From the NCBI RefSeq assembly GCF_018812025.1, contig NC_063049.1:36461447-36525446 (forward strand): a stretch of DNA of 64,000 nucleotides. The letters are read 5' to 3'. Position numbers and translations under genes: made by a program. The notes below the pieces were generated by a model, which saw nothing but the letters and a program-made list of their open reading frames with translations, did no database searches and was not told the origin of the DNA. The DNA is from Megalobrama amblycephala (lineage: Eukaryota > Chordata > Actinopteri > Cypriniformes > Xenocyprididae). Of the stretch, positions 1-11,495 are shown piece after piece (within the stretch, counting starts at the first letter, position 1; the number at the start of each line of letters is the position of its first letter).

Positions 1-335
1 TTGTGGAGGGTGTCAATGATTGTCTCCTGGACCATTGCCAAGTCAGCAGTCTTCCCCATTAGTGTGGTTTCAAAGAACAAGAGATACCCGGAATTTATAT
101 TGTAGGGATGGTCATTTAATGAAACTCAAATGTAAATATTCTAATATTTTGAGATACTGGATTTTGGACTTTCATTAGCTGTACGCTCTAATCAACAAAT
201 TTAAAAAAAAAACTTTTGAAATGTTTTACTTTACATGTAGGGAATCTAGTATAAATGAAAGTTTCATTTTTTAAAATAATTTACAATAAAAAAATGAACT
301 TTTTCACGATATTCTAATTATATGACCAGCACCTG
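1..335 (-). mobile_element. Tc1-like transposon, truncated by window edge
   Basis: The right end of a Tc1/mariner-type transposon, cut by the window edge. On the minus strand, positions 1-60 encode the start of a transposase (MGKTADLAMVQETI-like), matching the N-terminus of the larger copy at 51145-53082. Positions 130-335 are the long terminal inverted repeat, ending CAGCACCTG followed by TA. It is the same family as the 51-53 kb copy, but has diverged by many small changes and has no intact ORF here. Confidence 0.8.
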
Positions 336-342
336 TATATAC

Positions 343-606
343 TTAACCACAAAGTATATACAGAGCGCTGCTCTGCGATAAGCCATGCATTACGTTAAAA
401 GGTCACGCATGACATAGGCGGAAGTACCGGAGTAGTGCAAAAAACTTCATCTAATCCAACTTCAAAATCAGCCAATTTCATTGTTTTACCTTTGTTGTTG
501 TTGTTGTTGTAAAGGGCGTTTGGCTTAGTCTTTGCATGTTCGCTTTGTAAACACTGGATAGGTACTTCCGCCTACATCACGCGTCGCCTTGACCATTTGT
601 GGTTAA
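343..606. mobile_element. Short TTAA-flanked inverted-repeat element
   Basis: The element is bounded by TTAA at 343-346 and 603-606. Just inside are inverted ends CCACAAA and TTTGTGG. A second, inner inverted repeat pairs GGCGGAAGTACC near 418 with GGTACTTCCGCC near 561. A TTG microsatellite (about 492-510) lies in the middle. TTAA duplication with short C-rich ends is typical of piggyBac-type non-autonomous elements, but the family assignment is inference. It lies only 7 bp from the end of the Tc1-like fragment. Confidence 0.55.
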
Positions 607-1111
607 AAAGTACATACACTTTTATTTTTTTTTAGAAAATGACTGATCTTTTCGCTAGACAAGACCCTTATTCCTCAGCTGGGATCGTGTAGAGTCCTTT
701 GAAGCTGCATTAAATCTGCAATTTGGACCTTCAACCTGGTGAACCCCATTGAAGTCCACTTTATGGAGAAAAATCCTGGAATGTTTTCCTCAAAAACCTT
801 AATTTCTTTTTGACATAAGCATCTTGGATGACGTGGGGGTGAGTAAATTATCAGAAATTTTCATTCAGAAGTGAACGAATACTTTAACTATACTGCAAAT
901 CTTCTCTGGCCAGTTGCGCGGTTGCTTCTTTGGCGGTCTTACAAGTTAGTCATCAATTTTTTTCTTTAAGACTTTTTTCCCCTTTCTTGACATTTGACTT
1001 GACATTTGATATTCAACAGTATTCTTGACATTTATTCAACAGTGCTTTGATCTGCCTGCATTGACACTATTCTTTAAGAGCTGCTGTGCAGCCAAATTAT
1101 ATACCAGTTAT
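607..1111. other. No gene seen
   Basis: AT-rich non-coding sequence with no ORF or splice pattern I would support. A short run of diverged CTTGACATTTGA-like copies sits near 985-1050. Confidence 0.5.
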
Positions 1112-1189
1112 CACTGTAAAGCTGCTTTGACACAATCTGCATTGTAAAAAGCGCTATATAAATAAAGGTGACTTGACTTGACTTGACTT
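1112..1189 (+). repeat. LINE-L2-like 3' tail (retroposon end)
   Basis: Contains AAAAGCGCTATATAAATAAA, the hairpin-type 3' tail shared by fish L2-clade LINEs and their SINEs. It is followed by the short tandem ACTTG/TTGAC repeat usual at such 3' ends. The body of the element is missing, so this is a 5'-truncated retroposon copy in plus orientation. Confidence 0.6.
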
Positions 1190-1678
1190 TAATTTTCTAA
1201 ACATAATGTCTGTGTTTATGCAACAGGCCCCTGAAGTCATACAATAGCTTTTGTGTGAGGAATGAATCTTAACTAATCGTTCACAAATGATTCATTTGTG
1301 TCTTAATGATTCATATATTAATATGACTGATCCGATTCTCATGTTACGATGCAATTATGAACAGTTAAAGCCTCATGAGGGGGAGATTATTTTCAAGTAA
1401 TGCTTTCAATTTTGGTCTGTTCATCACATAAACCTTGTATTACTTCAGAATATCCACTTTATTTTTCAAAGCTGAAGTAATGTGTTTTCTGTGAATGTGC
1501 AAGACTTCCGATTTATTAGCCACTATAGGGAAATAATGAAGGATATCAAAGTGCAGTAAACTTTAAATCTGTATGCGCTACAAACCAGCATGTTTATAAT
1601 TGAGACAATTATAAAAATAAAAAAATAAATGGAAGTGGAAGCCAGACACATTAAATTTACAAATGGCCGTGTCCGCTC
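1190..1678. other. No gene seen
   Basis: AT-rich non-coding DNA. No coding region, clear repeat ends or RNA gene recognised. Confidence 0.5.
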
Positions 1679-2535
1679 TTAAAGGGGTGGTTGATTATAA
1701 TTTCACTTTTTTTATCTTTAGTTAGTGTGTAATGTTGCTGTTTGAGCATAAACAACATCTGCAAAGTTACGACGCTCAAAGTTCAAAGCAAAGAGAGATA
1801 TTTTCTTTTAAATAAATCACCTTTTAAGGACTACAACGAGATTCTTCCCGAGTTGGTGACATCACTAACCCTAAAATTTACATAAACCCTGCCCCCGAGA
1901 ATACACAATAAAGGGGGCGAGGGCAAATGCAACAGCAAATGCAACAGCATGTCATAAAAGCAAGATGACAACATAAGTTATAACCGTAATCAAACTAAAC
2001 TATATATCTTCATGCAGCATATATTCTATGGCTCTGTAGGCATTTTACAACAGTTCCCACATGAGCCGATGTATAGATTATCATGACAGAATATGCTAAT
2101 CAATGAATTTAAGATAGTTAACTCCACATCAGCTACATAAATTCATCAACTAACCATTCAGAAACGTCCTGTTGCATTCTACACGTTGTCATTTCTTCTT
2201 GAGTCTCTCCATCATTGTCCGACTCCGGTTTGAACATAATAGGCTGAACAGTTTCTGACATTTTCACTGTGTCTGCGTGAGGTAATCAGAATCAGAGCTG
2301 CTAACAGGAGCTCTTAAAAACTCCACCCTCTTCTTGGGAGCAGCAGCTCATTTGCATTTAAAGGGGCATACACAAAAACGGAGCATTTTTGCTCACCCTC
2401 AAAAAGTGACAAATTTAACATACTATAAAAAATTATCTGTGGGGTATTTTGAGCTAAAACTTCACATAGACACTCTAGGGGACATCAGAGACTTATTTTA
2501 CATCTTGTAAAAGTGGCATTATATGGCCCTTTTAA
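1679..2535. mobile_element. TTAA-type non-autonomous element (AGGGGTGG ends)
   Basis: Bounded by TTAA at 1679-1682 and 2532-2535, with ends TTAAAGGGGTGG and GGCCCTTTTAA. The right third (TCTGTGGGGTATTTTGA and AAACTTCACATAGACAC) is clearly related to the right third of the element at 28606-29562, so these are two members of one superfamily. No transposase ORF. The TTAAAGG ends resemble the T2/Kolobok-associated elements described in Xenopus (name from memory). Confidence 0.65.
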
Positions 2536-3249
2536 CTGAAAAATAAAGTGGATTGAATATATAAACACTCTAAACCCTATTCAGTTGCATGGAGAAAAAA
2601 AAAAACTACCAGTAAATTTCTGTAATTGTGTTATACAGAAGAAAATCATATAGTAAATGATCTGTTAAGTTAAATGATTAAGTCTCTTTCCTTGCACTGA
2701 TGGAAAGGCTCATCCATTGACGACATCAGTAAATTTAGACTGCATTGAGACTATTTGTGTGATTCAGCATGTTACGCCAACTCTCACCCTCTCCCACCAC
2801 CTCCTCCTCAAACAGGCGGTCAGTCTGTCTTCACATTCACAGAGTGCGTGAGGAGGAGAGTGGGACTGCTATTCAAGGTATTATGTACTTTAATCTACCT
2901 CTGTACCTCAGGGATGCTTTCTTCAAGGAGGCAGTGCCACCTCAAAGAAATTCATAGAGAAGATAATCGACAGTACAAAAAAAAAAAAGACAAAACAAAT
3001 ATTATGTATTGTGAAATTAAATAGTGTGGCAACTGTTTTTATAAAGTATCACTGTCCAACAGCAACAGTGGATACAGGAGGCATCATCTCTTTTGCTTCC
3101 CTCAAGGCCACTGTGTTCTCATTGAAGTCCTAGTGTATGATTACATATGATATGTGTATTTGCTTGTTTTTTGTGTAAGGTAAATGGTGTTCTGTGTAAA
3201 CAGCATTTGGTATTGTAATATAAATTCACAATGCACTAAAAACCACAAA
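2536..3249. other. No gene seen
   Basis: Non-coding. An open frame at 2755-3024 is proline- and cysteine-rich only through local CT-rich sequence, without splice or domain support. Confidence 0.45.
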
Positions 3250-3581
3250 TATAGACCTTATGTAGCCCCGCCCCTTTTCAGCGTTGCGCTCGTTGTCTTT
3301 TGACTTCCGGTTTGTATTTCCACAGCGATATTACATTTATGAATTAACTGCTCATTTTAAAATCTTCCCGACCTACTGACATTTGTTAAGACATCAGCTT
3401 TAAACATAACAATGCTCATGATAACTTTCATTAACTCTACAACAAGTAAATCCACTTAACCAACTAATTATTCTTTGACAGCGATGCCATAGAAATGTAC
3501 AGAGCTACCGCAAAACGGAAGTTCAAAGACAATTTTATAAAGATGGCGGCGCGCTTGTTTCTCTGGTAAATAAGGTCTATA
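3250..3581. mobile_element. Short inverted-repeat element (TATAGACCTTAT ends)
   Basis: Starts TATAGACCTTAT and ends ATAAGGTCTATA, a 12-bp perfect inverted repeat. Inner blocks ACTTCCGGTTTG and CGGAAGTTCAAAG are also inverted relative to each other. It could be a TA-target element (TA plus TAGACC...GGTCTA plus TA). No coding capacity. Confidence 0.6.
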
Positions 3582-4857
3582 GAGAGGGAACTTTGCCACC
3601 TCAGAAATAAACCACATGCTACAGCAGTACCTTATACATTAATCTCGCTGTCTCTGGAACGTACACAGAAACGCCTGAAATTCAATCTGTAAAGGTTTTA
3701 TTGATTTGTTTTGTGAGTAATAAAAGAACATACTCATTCAAGGGTTGTGTACATTGTTTGATGCGTGCATTTAAGCCCTAAACGCTCATGCATGTGAAGA
3801 GGATTTAAACCACTTTGTATTTTGGGATTTGATAGGAAGCTCTGTTTGCACAGATTCAAGGGACCGAGAAAGTGAATCATTATTAAAAGATGTTATTAGC
3901 CTAAGATTCAGCAGCAAATCCATTCTGTGCCTAACTTGGCAGGGGGAGCTTCATCTAGGGAGATTAATGACATGCTGTAGGCATAGCGAAAGTGTAACAC
4001 CTCCTTGGCTGTAGATTTCAGAAGCACAAGAATAAATCAATACTGTCCACCCAAAACACTCAGTTTGAAAATGCCCTCTGTCAGACTGGGCTCATCTAAT
4101 GTTCTGCCTACTGGGTAAAGGAGTCTTCCATCCAATAAAAAGACTAATACACTTTGAAGAAAAGAGTGACTTGCTTTGGTGAAGTGCCAACGTATTAGCG
4201 ATAAAATCAGCTTTACAGTGCCTTGTCACTCTGAGAACGGTGTGTCACAGGGTTCTGCTCTTAGCCGATTGTGATTACAGTATTAAACTTAGATGCATGA
4301 TCTTGTTTGCATTTTTTAGTAATGAAAGTGAAATCTCCTGGCTAATTATGAAAGGCACCAATCCCTTTTTTTTCCTATGGCATAATGCAACCACTTCAGT
4401 TACAGTGTATAGAAGGCTAAAGGAATTAAAGGAAAGCTTGGGGTTTGACTGGTTCTTTTCTGCAGGTATCTACTAGACGCATGGCATAACTATACCAATA
4501 TAGAGGGAAATGTCATTATATCATAGTAGATGTTTATTGACCAGTTTGTTCTGGAGTGCTTTTAGTGGCATGAAACAAACTTAGGCCTATATTTTCCCTT
4601 GCTGCAAAAGGCAAAAGTAGTTGCTTGCTAAACTAGTTGAAAAGTTTTAGATTCAAGTGAAGCTGCGTTTCTGTGTGCTATCAAAACACCAAAACACCCT
4701 CATTCACAATTAGTTCACTAATATAGTTCACTTGAGGGAGTAAATGAAAACGAACGAGCGACTACAGACACTTATGCATAGTTTGTGCTTGCTGTTTAAC
4801 AGTTATTTGAAACTTAGCAAACTGGCAGGTCAAGTAATAAGACAAATTAATAATCAA
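3582..4857. other. No gene seen
   Basis: Non-coding stretch. The ORFs at 3829-4014 and 4240-4476 have no recognisable domains and no credible splice context. No repeat boundaries recognised. Confidence 0.45.
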
Positions 4858-5345
4858 TTAAAGCTGCAGTCCATACTTTTTTTTGGTTAAATATGATCCA
4901 AAATCAATTTTTGAGCAAGTACATAACCAGCCAGTGTTCAAAACTATCTCCTTACCCTAGCCCGGTTCACAACGGTAAGCTTGTAATAATGTTTTTTAAT
5001 TCGAGTGATACTGGTAGGTTTCCACTGGAAATTCGAGCATGCAGCCGTTCTTCTTTGCATCATTATGTCATGTCTGTTTATATAAAAGAGGAGTCCTAGC
5101 TAGTAGGCTATACGCGTGTGGATGCCGCAGGTGGTGGTTCATTTATAGCCTTCTCTCACAGAGGCTGCAGTAATTAAACATCATTTTGATGGCGGATTGT
5201 ATGGTATGACAAATTAACGCTAATACACGCTAAATACACAAATCTGCCACTTTTGTTCAATAAATAGCACTACCAATGGTGTTTAAATCTAATGACCGCT
5301 TAGCTCTGGAGAAAATTCTTATTTTGGTCATACTTACAAGACTAC
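4858..5345. repeat. Possible TTAA-type element, left end only
   Basis: Begins TTAAAGCTGCAGTCC at a TTAA. The expected mirror-image right end is not seen; only a partial GGCTGCAGTAATT lies near 5163. The right boundary is a guess. A TATATAAAAGAG stretch lies at about 5079-5090. Probably an eroded or truncated non-autonomous element. Confidence 0.3.
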
Positions 5346-5412
5346 AATCTGCAATTGCAGGTTTTGAGCAGAGATGGTGACAAAGAGGCTTTAAGAAGGA
5401 ACTTATATATCC

Positions 5413-5554
5413 TGCAAGGGCGTAGATTTGGTTTCAACTTTGGGGGGGTTGAACGTTGGTATGGTTGTATTGTATTGGGGGGGTTGTAACTGATGGCTTT
5501 GAATATTGGGGGAGTTACCTCCCCCCCATCCCCCCCACAAACTATGCCCCTGCC
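5413..5554. repeat. G-tract inverted-repeat element
   Basis: Starts GCAAGGGCGTAGATTTGG and ends CAAACTATGCCCCTGC, an imperfect inverted repeat of about 16 bp. Between are G-runs (GGGGGGGTTG twice) and C-runs, giving a hairpin-forming, G-rich sequence. Looks like a short hAT-like non-autonomous element. No coding capacity. Confidence 0.45.
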
Positions 5555-5862
5555 TGTATGATATAACACTGTAGCCACTCGACCAGCAGTTTGGAAAATG
5601 GATGAATGGATGATTCATTCGACGCAACCCTCACAGTGCATTTTGGGTATTCTCTAGCCAGTGAGCAAACATTGTTTGTACACTCATTGTTGCGGTGCAT
5701 TGTGGGATTGAATGCATGCACTTGATAACGTCCACTATGGTTTTGGACACCAGTACAAATGGCTGTTCCCCCAAATAGTACCCTATTTAAGGGGACAGGG
5801 GATGATTTCGGACGCAGCCAGAGTGAGAGTGGGATTGTGGCATCCATCTGGTAACCCTCAAT
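5555..5862. other. Probable diverged repeat, no gene
   Basis: Contains CAGTGCATTTTGGG and GTGCATTGTGGGATTG motifs and ends with GATTTCGGACGCAGCC, a style of end also seen at 49070-49085. I read it as an eroded short element. ORFs on both strands here have no domain support. Confidence 0.35.
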
Positions 5863-6096
5863 CAGGGTTGCCAGGTTTTCACAACAAAACCCACCAAATT
5901 GCTCAAAACTAGCCCAAAACTAGCCCCACGGTAAAAATAGCATTCCGGGGGGTAAAATCCTTGTTTTTGGCGGGGCTCCACTGGTAAAATTCACATTCAA
6001 GGGCTAAATATTACATTATTTGTTGTCAATTCAACCCGCGGAAACAGTATAAAAGTAGCCCGATTCCGCAGGAAAACCGCGGACTTGGCAACACTG
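5863..6096. mobile_element. hAT-like short element (CAGGGTTGCCAGG ends)
   Basis: Left end CAGGGTTGCCAGGTTTTC and right end GAAAACC...TTGGCAACACTG are imperfect inverted repeats. The flanks share CTCAAT (left 5857-5862, right starting near 6099), close to a degraded 8-bp target duplication. CAG...CTG ends with about 8-bp duplication are typical of hAT elements. Non-coding. Confidence 0.55.
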
Positions 6097-6938
6097 GGCT
6101 CAATACACATTGTAATGCCCTAACAAAATACACATTTTTATCATTATTTACAGTTAATTGTATGTACATTTTATGTCACATAATACAGCTGAATGAGCCA
6201 AGTCATTTCAGGGCAATCTTTCTCTCAAAGGAGTGGCTGATGACACACACTAATGGCCTAATAAAATCCAAAGTTTTATTATATTTAACTGTACCAACCT
6301 GTTTTTATAAACTCTGCAGATGATCCCCAATCCCAAACATCGAAATGCATTCAGACCATGCTTATCTTTCCATTTAAAACTTCTTTCAAGATGACGAAAT
6401 GTAATTTTCTCAGTAAGGTGACAGAGTTCAGAAAAACTATGCTGTTATCCTCCATGTATGTTTGATTGTGTCACCCCAAAGTGCACACTGAATTAATTTT
6501 TAGATGAGTTCCTGATCAGATGTTTTGTTGAGGTTTGTAGTGTTGTTTTCAAAAGCCTTTGGAACTGTGTATTAATTTCGGTCCATCTGTCATGTTCAAT
6601 TTTTCATTGTCTTGATGGCGTCTCAGAGGCGTTGTTCGTTTTGACAAGTGTAGATTACAAATCTAATTGCATCTGCTCTTGGGATTGGCTTGCAAGTGAA
6701 GTGCTCTGTAGAGTCAATCATTCTTTGTGGTTGCACATGTTCAGGGTGCGTTAGTTCAGTACGCTTTGCTTTGAATTGGCTAGTGATTGCTGTACTCATA
6801 TTGCATATAGCAACAGATTTTAAGGTAGAAAAAAACCTAGCAGTGAAAATCTGTGTTTGAGGAACATATGAGGGAATTCTCGTGGGAATTGAAATGTTAA
6901 CATTTACTATTGTACTCATGTAAATATAGATGATAAAA
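6097..6938. other. No gene seen
   Basis: Non-coding AT-rich DNA. The minus-strand ORF at 6623-6919 has no recognised domain and low-complexity composition. Confidence 0.45.
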
Positions 6939-7154
6939 ATAAAAGGGATACAAATTCTGTCATCATTTACTCACCCTCAAGTTGTTCTAAACCTGTATGA
7001 GTTTCTTTGTTCTGTTGAACTCAAAAGAAGATATTTTGAGGAATTTTGATAAATATTTTCTTTTGTGTTCAACAGAACAAAGAAACATACAGATTTAGAA
7101 TAACGAGGGTAAAAATGACAGAATTTTTATTTTTGGTTGAACTATCTATTTTAA
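6939..7154. mobile_element. Foldback element, GGGATAGTTCACCC family
   Basis: A foldback copy of the commonest repeat in this window. The left arm carries TGTCATCATTTACTCACC, AAGTTGTTCTAAACCTGTAT and a TTCTGTTGAACTC block. The right arm repeats these in reverse complement, ending GGTTGAACTATCTATTTTAA. The left terminus is eroded. About 216 bp, non-coding. Confidence 0.7.
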
Positions 7155-8010
7155 TGTTAGTAATGCATAGTAAATTTGACTTGGAACATTATGAAGAAAG
7201 ATTATATATGAATAATATGTATATATGTATATATAGGTGCTCTCCAACATGATTTGGAGTGACCTGAGCCTTTAATTATCTTCCTTGAACTATGGCAGAG
7301 GAACATAATTCAGGGTCTAATTATGCTCTTTATACTCTTTGTTGACTTTGTGTGTAGATATATAAGGAGGAGGGGGGTAGGATGACATTATGTGACCTTT
7401 AGCATGTACTACTTAAAACTCTGGTCACGTTTCAGAGTATACAGCCGAGTAAAGATTCTATATTTCTGGCAGTTGCTTAGAAAATGTTCTAATAGAGGGA
7501 GATTTATTGTGTCTTTAGAGAACTGGTCTTTCATTATGTAATGACTTTTACATGCTAAAGTATGTGTAGTCCATACAAGTTGGGAAAGCTCATATAGGCC
7601 TTTGACAAAGAATTATTCAGAGATTTAAAGATTAGATGGATATCAGTAATTAGATTAATATTTTATAGATAAGTGTTTTTTTTTTTGGTTTTTTTTTGCA
7701 TTTTAAATATCAGAATCTGCTGATCTTTTGTTTCAAAAGTTCTATTTCTGATTATAATGTGATTATAATGTATAAATGTAGAATCACAATATTGTAAAAT
7801 ATGTGAATTGCATTAAAATCATTTCTAAAAAAAAAACTAAAACTCAAAAATCAAATCATATTGAATCATATGTGCTGGTCCTTTTTTTCCTTTTGGAGTT
7901 TGACATACACAATGAACACAATGAACAGCATACAAATACATGACAGTGAGTAAATAATGACACATTTTATTTTATTATTATTCCTATTGAGCTATACAAT
8001 TCAAACCTTT
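7155..8010. other. No gene seen
   Basis: Non-coding AT-rich DNA. A poly-T run with GG interruption lies at about 7677-7697. On the minus strand an AATAAA lies near 7964-7975, about 40 bp past the stop of the exon-like block at 8011-8240. Confidence 0.45.
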
Positions 8011-8240
8011 TTAGACAGCATTATTTTTATGGATGGTTTCTGCCCAGAGTTTGCAGACGTCTTTCTTTTCTGTGGTACAGTATGAGTGAACAACATCCCT
8101 TTGCATCATCTTGATTGTTCTACCCTTCATGATGACCCTGATTGAGACAGGCTGCATAATAGGTTTAAGTGATCCAATTGTCAGAGAACGGATGTAATTG
8201 GAACAGCGAAGCACAGCATTCAGCGTATGGCCATGAGAAG
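8011..8240 (-). CDS. Candidate terminal coding exon, unknown product
   Basis: On the minus strand, GTATGTATTTCCAG (8241-8254) is a good splice acceptor. The block then reads open for 75 residues (ASHGHTLNAVLRCSNY near the start, LWAETIHKNNAV at the end) to a TAA at 8011-8013. The entry phase is 1: two bases complete a codon. An AATAAA lies about 40 bp beyond the stop. Composition is balanced, with cysteine, tryptophan and histidine, unlike random AT-rich ORFs. I do not recognise a domain; the hydrophobic/basic alternation (PVSIRVIMKGRTIKMMQ) suggests beta strands. It could be the last exon of a gene further right, or a decayed copy, given the damaged neighbour at 8294-8392. Confidence 0.35.
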
Positions 8241-8293
8241 CTGGAAATACATACAATCAGAGACACTTCAGTAATTTCAATCTAGAAATTTCC

Positions 8294-8392
8294 CCATGAT
8301 TTTCTGCTCCTTGAGTTTAATAAAGATGTGCTGAATGTCTGCATCATGCCAAAGATGTGTGTCATTATTGTAATGGAAGTCATTCTTATGCA
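8294..8392 (-). pseudogene. Exon-like block upstream of 8011-8240
   Basis: Minus-strand block after an acceptor-like CTATTACAG. It reads NDFHYNNDTHLWHDAD then IQHIFIKLKEQKIM in one open frame. The phase would fit: if it ended after ATGG, a phase-1 join to the block at 8240 would stay in frame. However, the donor dinucleotide is GG rather than GT and the intervening sequence is only about 53 bp. Either a decayed gene copy or coincidence. No function inferred. Confidence 0.25.
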
Positions 8393-8604
8393 CTGTAATA
8401 GTCTTATACAGTTTTTAAAAAAAAACATAAGATATCTCCAAAGGTGCTCTTCGGTAGGGAACAGGGGCATCTTTAAATCAACACCACTATATTACTGTAT
8501 AGTAAATCAAAAGTAGCCTGCCGGTACTTAAACTGGTACTAAGAAAATACAAATATTTTTAAATTATATAATGATACCAGTCTTTCTGCAGTACAGTTCA
8601 AATC

Positions 8605-8754
8605 AGTAACTGCCGTATCTGCTTGGTTACAAACATTCTTCCAAATATCTTCCTTTGTGCACCACAGAACAAAGAAATTTATTCAAGTTTGGAACAACTT
8701 GAGGGTAAATAAATGATGACAGAATTTTCATTTTTTGGTGAACTATTCCTTTAA
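8605..8754. mobile_element. Right half of a GGGATAGTTCACCC-family element
   Basis: Carries TTGGTTACAAACATTCTTCC, a TTCCTTTGTGCACCACAGAAC block, AGTTTGGAACAACTTGAGGG and the terminus TTGGTGAACTATTCCTTTAA. The left arm is absent, so this is half of a foldback element. Confidence 0.7.
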
Positions 8755-9135
8755 GACTGCGTTTATGTGGATACTCGTCAAAACGGGCGATTTTACTTAA
8801 TTTTGTGTGAATTTGCTCAAAAGATGCAAAAGATAACTCAGTTCGGTACTCACATGCTGTCTGAGAGGCAGCTTTCTGTGTGCGTGCTTCAGGTGTGTGC
8901 GCGCACAGAAACGATCTGAGTTCTCTTCTTTCGCGCCATATTGCGCTTGAATGGCTTAAAATCACTTGAATTTTAACTGACAAAATTTAAAAACGTGGAA
9001 ATGATCAACTTTCTTGAGGAAGCACCACTGGCCCAATCATTTAGATTTTAGGGGGGCTAAGACAACAGATTGGGAGCTGAAGCCCCTCTAGAAAGGGGCC
9101 TAGAACCACCCCTGGTAGGGACAAATCCAAAAAAT
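8755..9135. other. No gene seen
   Basis: Non-coding. Contains ACGGGCGATTTTACT and GGGGGGGCTAAGACAACAG-like stretches that look repeat-derived, but no boundaries were established. Confidence 0.4.
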
Positions 9136-9292
9136 GATAGTCAGAGGAACACTTCAGATTCAAATGATTAAAAAGCCTTTATTCAACTGGATAATTCATA
9201 TAGAAAACTTACAAAAAAAGTTTTATATATGAATTAGCCAGTTGAATAAAGGCTTTTTAATTATTTGTATCTGGAGTGTGCCTTGGACTATC
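9136..9292. repeat. Hairpin-forming palindrome
   Basis: The left arm GATAGTC...AAAAAGCCTTTATTCAACTGG is mirrored by the right arm CCAGTTGAATAAAGGCTTTTT...GACTATC, each about 55 bp, around a loop that itself contains AAAACTT/AAGTTTT. A compact foldback element without coding capacity. Target duplication not identified. Confidence 0.65.
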
Positions 9293-9359
9293 TTTTTTTT
9301 ATTATTATAATTTGAAGAATGTTGGTAACATAACCATTGGTGACCATCTTTAATGTGCC

Positions 9360-9453
9360 ATTGCAGAAAGTAAGTCATACAAGTTTGGAAAAACATGAGG
9401 GTTAGAGTAAAATATTCATTTATTCATTATTTTGAAATGAACTATCTATTTAA
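9360..9453. mobile_element. Eroded right half, GGGATAGTTCACCC family
   Basis: Short remnant with GTCATACAAGTTTGG, AACATGAGGGTTAGAG and the terminus ATGAACTATCTATTTAA. Left arm missing. Confidence 0.5.
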
Positions 9454-11256
9454 GGTTGTCATAACCAGTTTGAACATGTGGAATGGAGAGAAACTGAAGA
9501 TTTTTCAGTGACTAGCAACCTAAATTTCTATTTGTTTCTCAAACAAAGCTGAAATTATTATGGTGTTTTTAATGCCTTTTTGGAGTTGAAAAAGAAAAGA
9601 CTTGTTTGAATATGATTGAAAATGAAAATACAGCATACAGGTTACAGGTTTATTACAGAATTGTCATGTTTGGATTGCATTGATGGGCATTCCAACAGCG
9701 TTCCTGTAGGGAAATTAGAGACTGATGAAAAGTCAGCGAGTTATTGATGATTCCTGCTATTTATACTTCCTGTCTCCTCATAAGCGGTGGAAGGGCCCTG
9801 CTAGGAAGATTTGCATGTGTGGAAGCAGTTAATGGGAGAATTCGCCGCCAGCCATTCTCTCTCTCTTTTAGTTACGGCAGACATCTCTCCTTTCCTACCT
9901 GTGGGCACTGGGAACTCAGATCGCTTTGATTAATGCTTCTCAGCATGAGGCATGACCCACTCTACCCATATGAAGCCAGTCTGAAGCAGTTCACATCCTT
10001 CTTCCAGCTGGGCCTCAATAGTGTCTGTATGTTGTCACAGCCCCTTGAGATTTAATTGCAACATTTGTGCAGTAAGGAGTACAGGTAACTAGAGCAACAA
10101 ATATTTCAGCACTAGCTCAACCTCTTTTAGCTGGTACTCGAAACATCCAGATCTCGGTTATAACAGGCTTTGCAAAGATTTATGGCAGAATATTCTACTT
10201 GCAGTTGACCTACTCAGCAAGAAATCAATTTTGCCAGCTTGTAATGTCTACTAGTTCACTTTTCTGGTTCACAGAGATACACTGTACAGTTAGTCTAACA
10301 TACAATGTAGGCCTATACTAAAAATACTGGTAAAGACCAATCTGGTTGAAAAAAAAAATGACATGCATTTCATTCAATCATCCTTCCACCTCCCTGCTTT
10401 TTGTTTCTGCTGCAGTGAATTCAGAGAATTGAACAATCTCCTAGAAATTGAGGCTAATTAATGGGCACACAGAGACAGTAGAGAGACATTCAATTCATGA
10501 ATTATCTTCTCGATTGGTGTGTAATTATGTTATCTAAAGGGGTCATAGTCAGGAAGCCTCAAAATGCTTAAGGTGCCCTTGGCATTGATTTTCCCGAAAT
10601 TATTAATTGGAATGGATTCAAAGCAATGACTCATGGAGCCAAATCGTGTTTCAAGAGAAGACAAACACATTTTCATCTGCATGACCTAATAAGATCTAGT
10701 CTACTGTAGTGGCAAACTGAATACCTGAAAGCCGACTGCTTTTTTAGCTGACGTGGCTACAGTGTTGCCTTGTCAAAGTAGTTAATAAAGTAGAGGAACA
10801 GACCAAAATATAAGCCGTTTTCACTGCAAATAAATAAATGAAACTTTATCAAAATATGCAATTATATGTTTATTCATCATGCTATATAAACTACCATTCA
10901 AATTTTTGGGTCATTAAGATTTTTGTTTTTAAATCCCCCTGTGATGAAAATCAAGTATGTATATATGTTTTTAACATGCTTTCAGACAAATCATGTGCAA
11001 ATTCATAAGTCAACACCATTGCTGAGTATTTTCTCTTTAAAACTGCAGTGATCTAAAGACAGTTTGAAATCGCTGGTGTTTCTGACATCACAAACTACCT
11101 TGTAACCAATCACATCAATGTGCCGGCAGGCTTTAGCATATCATTATCTATGACCGCTCTGAACCAGTCGAATCTCAAGAGAAGGTTATCCTGGTATATA
11201 TTTCTGTTGATTTGAAAAATCAGGTAGATTTAGCAATGTAGCGGGTGTATGATGTA
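9454..11256. other. No gene seen; possible conserved block
   Basis: No supported gene. Around 10415-10545 the sequence is rich in homeodomain-type cores (TAATTAATGG, TGAATTATC, GTAATTATG) and free of repeats, so it is a fair candidate for a conserved non-coding element. Around 10887-10925 is a short relic (CTACCATTCAAATTTTTGGG) of the palindromic family at 44363-45302. Confidence 0.35.
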
Positions 11257-11495
11257 CAAACCCGATTCCAAAAAAGTTGGGACACTGTACAAATTGTGAA
11301 TAAAAACAGAATGCAATGATGTGGAAGTTTCAAATTTCAATATTTTATTCAGAATACAACATAGATGACATATCAAATGTTTAAACTGAGAAAAAATGTA
11401 TCATTTTAAGGGAAAAATAAGTTTAATATAATATAATAATAAGTTTAAATTTCATGGTATCAACACATCTCAAAAAAGTTGGGACAAGGCCATGT

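Noticed and set aside
5342..5847. Minus-strand ORFs of 74-101 residues
   Set aside because: They run through G/C homopolymer tracts of a repeat element and have no domain.
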